DNA of 64,000 nucleotides from GWF2-38-69 sp965228125 (GTDB lineage: Bacteria; Verrucomicrobiota; Lentisphaeria; Victivallales; GWF2-38-69). This document shows positions 63,170-64,000 of the stretch, one piece after another. The position numbers and the translations under genes are program-made. The stretch lies in assembly GCA_965228125.1 (NCBI GenBank), contig OZ245791.1, positions 2,418,001-2,482,000 of the forward strand, given 5' to 3'. Position 1 is the first letter of the stretch. Each line of letters begins with the position of its first letter. Below the pieces are notes generated by a model that had not been told where the DNA came from, ran no database searches, and saw only the letters and a program-made list of their open reading frames with translations.

Positions 63170-64000
63170 TTAGCTTTTTGTCATCTTCATGAATTTATCA
63201 TGCAGAAAAGCAGGTATAGGAAGCGTAAACAGATATACAGTTAGGACTATGAGGTAGAGGGAATTGCCATGTTTCTCAAATATGGTTTCGCCTGCTCCCA
63301 ACGGCATTATAAAAAGATACATTATTAGTATATGAAACGCAAATACCTGAAGCGAGTGCTTACCCAAAAAGTTGACCAACGGGATTCCATGCCTTAAAGG
63401 TATCTTTCTAATAAGCAGATAGATTGCATAAAAAACCGCAATCATATTTATTAAGCGTAACCATGCCAGATTATTTCTGTCCGTTACCTTCAGTATTACA
63501 GAAGGATTGAATTCTATTATTTTGTACCTGACAAGAAATAGAAGTACAAAAATTGCGAGAAGAGAAAACTTTATCCATGGTTTTTCTAGAATAGCCAGGG
63601 ACATTTTAAAACGTTTTTTAAAGCCGAAATACGCTCCCATGAAAAAGACAATCTGCCAGGAGAAGAGATTGAATATGCCTGGAGCTGAACCGGGGAGGAG
63701 ATGTGCTGATAAATACCAAATGGGATTAGTAAACTGCCCTAATGCCCAGACTAATATGCACAGGGTTATAGCGATATAGTCTTTACCGTGGATGAGCAGG
63801 AGGAGTATAGGCCAGCAGAAGAATATGAAGATTGTGTACATTGGAAGTATATCCATAAAAGTCGGCTGGTTAATCAAAAAAAATGAACCGACTATATATT
63901 TAATAACAGAAATATTGTACAGATAGTAAATCATATATTTCCAGCACTCTCTGTATGCAGGAATAAAAAGCGAAATCAGAGGTATTCCGAACACCAGATA
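63170..64000 (-). CDS. OpgC/acyltransferase-3-like membrane protein, 5' end beyond the edge
   Basis: Partial gene of at least 277 codons; the frame continues past the right edge, and the apparent first codon at 63994 is an internal GTG. It has about eight membrane segments and aromatic-rich loops such as ALGQFTNPIWYLSAHLLPG and FLGKHSLQVFAFHILIMY. These match the OpgC branch of the acyltransferase-3 fold, which succinylates periplasmic glucans. Substrate and gene symbol are uncertain. It is convergent with the efflux pump gene. Confidence 0.7.
   Translation of the reverse strand, partial: YLVFGIPLISLFIPAYRECWKYMIYYLYNISVIKYIVGSFFLINQPTFMDILPMYTIFIFFCWPILLLLIHGKDYIAITLCILVWALGQFTNPIWYLSAHLLPGSAPGIFNLFSWQIVFFMGAYFGFKKRFKMSLAILEKPWIKFSLLAIFVLLFLVRYKIIEFNPSVILKVTDRNNLAWLRLINMIAVFYAIYLLIRKIPLRHGIPLVNFLGKHSLQVFAFHILIMYLFIMPLGAGETIFEKHGNSLYLIVLTVYLFTLPIPAFLHDKFMKMTKS

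Noticed and set aside
1..64000. tRNA, rRNA, tmRNA and CRISPR arrays
   Set aside because: No cloverleaf, rRNA core or regularly spaced repeats were seen in any intergenic region. A dedicated search could still find a small RNA.

Overview
The window looks like a chromosomal segment of a strictly or facultatively anaerobic, diderm (Gram-negative-type) bacterium of moderately low GC. The evidence is Sec-exported proteins and lipoproteins, an RND tripartite-type efflux pair, diaminopimelate genes (dapF, dapA), an NAD-linked formate dehydrogenase and NiFe-hydrogenase maturation genes. The gene order and the divergent FtsZ next to FtsA would fit the PVC superphylum, Lentisphaerota-like, but this is inference; no rRNA gene is present to settle it. 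I found no tRNA, rRNA or CRISPR array.

Layout. 1-8069 (minus strand): a ribosomal protein operon running rplV-rpsC-rplP-rpmC-rpsQ-rplN-rplX-rplE-rpsN-rpsH-rplF-rplR-rpsE (the last cut by the window edge), preceded by an exported protein of unknown function and topA. The usual upstream half of the S10 cluster (through rpsS) is absent. 8278-12858: an isopropylmalate-type dehydrogenase, a DNA alkyltransferase, a NIF3-like small protein, a K+/H+ antiporter, a membrane metalloprotease and an orphan 67-residue protein with its own strong terminator. 13011-17726: storage polysaccharide block with divergent glgC and glgA and a secreted GH14 beta-amylase. 17810-22962: three-subunit formate dehydrogenase (NuoE-like, NuoF-like, catalytic Cys-type subunit). 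23154-29662: HD-GYP protein, a glutamate-cysteine ligase paired with a glutathionylspermidine-synthase-like ATP-grasp ligase, hypE-hypA-hypB and a D-2-hydroxyacid dehydrogenase, almost all head to tail with tiny gaps or overlaps. 29724-36750: methyltransferase, truB, smpB, a thioredoxin-fold protein, metG, nitroreductase, esterase and a lipoprotein.

36936-49259 is the plastic part. A copper P-type ATPase gene is split by an IS5-like element (1513 bp, 16-bp inverted repeats, 4-bp target duplication); excising the element in silico restores a 739-codon reading frame. A three-gene minus-strand cassette of unknown function follows (two unrecognised proteins and a DUF900-like hydrolase). Then comes an IS1634/IS1549-like element that made a 233-bp target duplication at the end of mnmG, itself invaded by a second 1923-bp copy of the same element that made a 304-bp duplication. 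Because of these long duplications, no gene was destroyed by either insertion.

49092-64000: mnmG, an HD phosphohydrolase, a STAS-domain protein, tyrS-ftsA-ftsZ as a tight operon with an unusual FtsZ, a class I glutamine-amidotransferase-like hydrolase, dapF, dapA, an RND efflux adaptor and pump, and an OpgC/acyltransferase-3-like membrane protein cut by the right edge.

The most interesting items are the nested long-duplication insertion sequences, the GCS2/ATP-grasp ligase pair (a possible alternative thiol or peptide pathway), the unexplained three-gene cassette at 40774-43939, the TopA C-terminal triple repeat replacing zinc fingers, and the divergent FtsZ.
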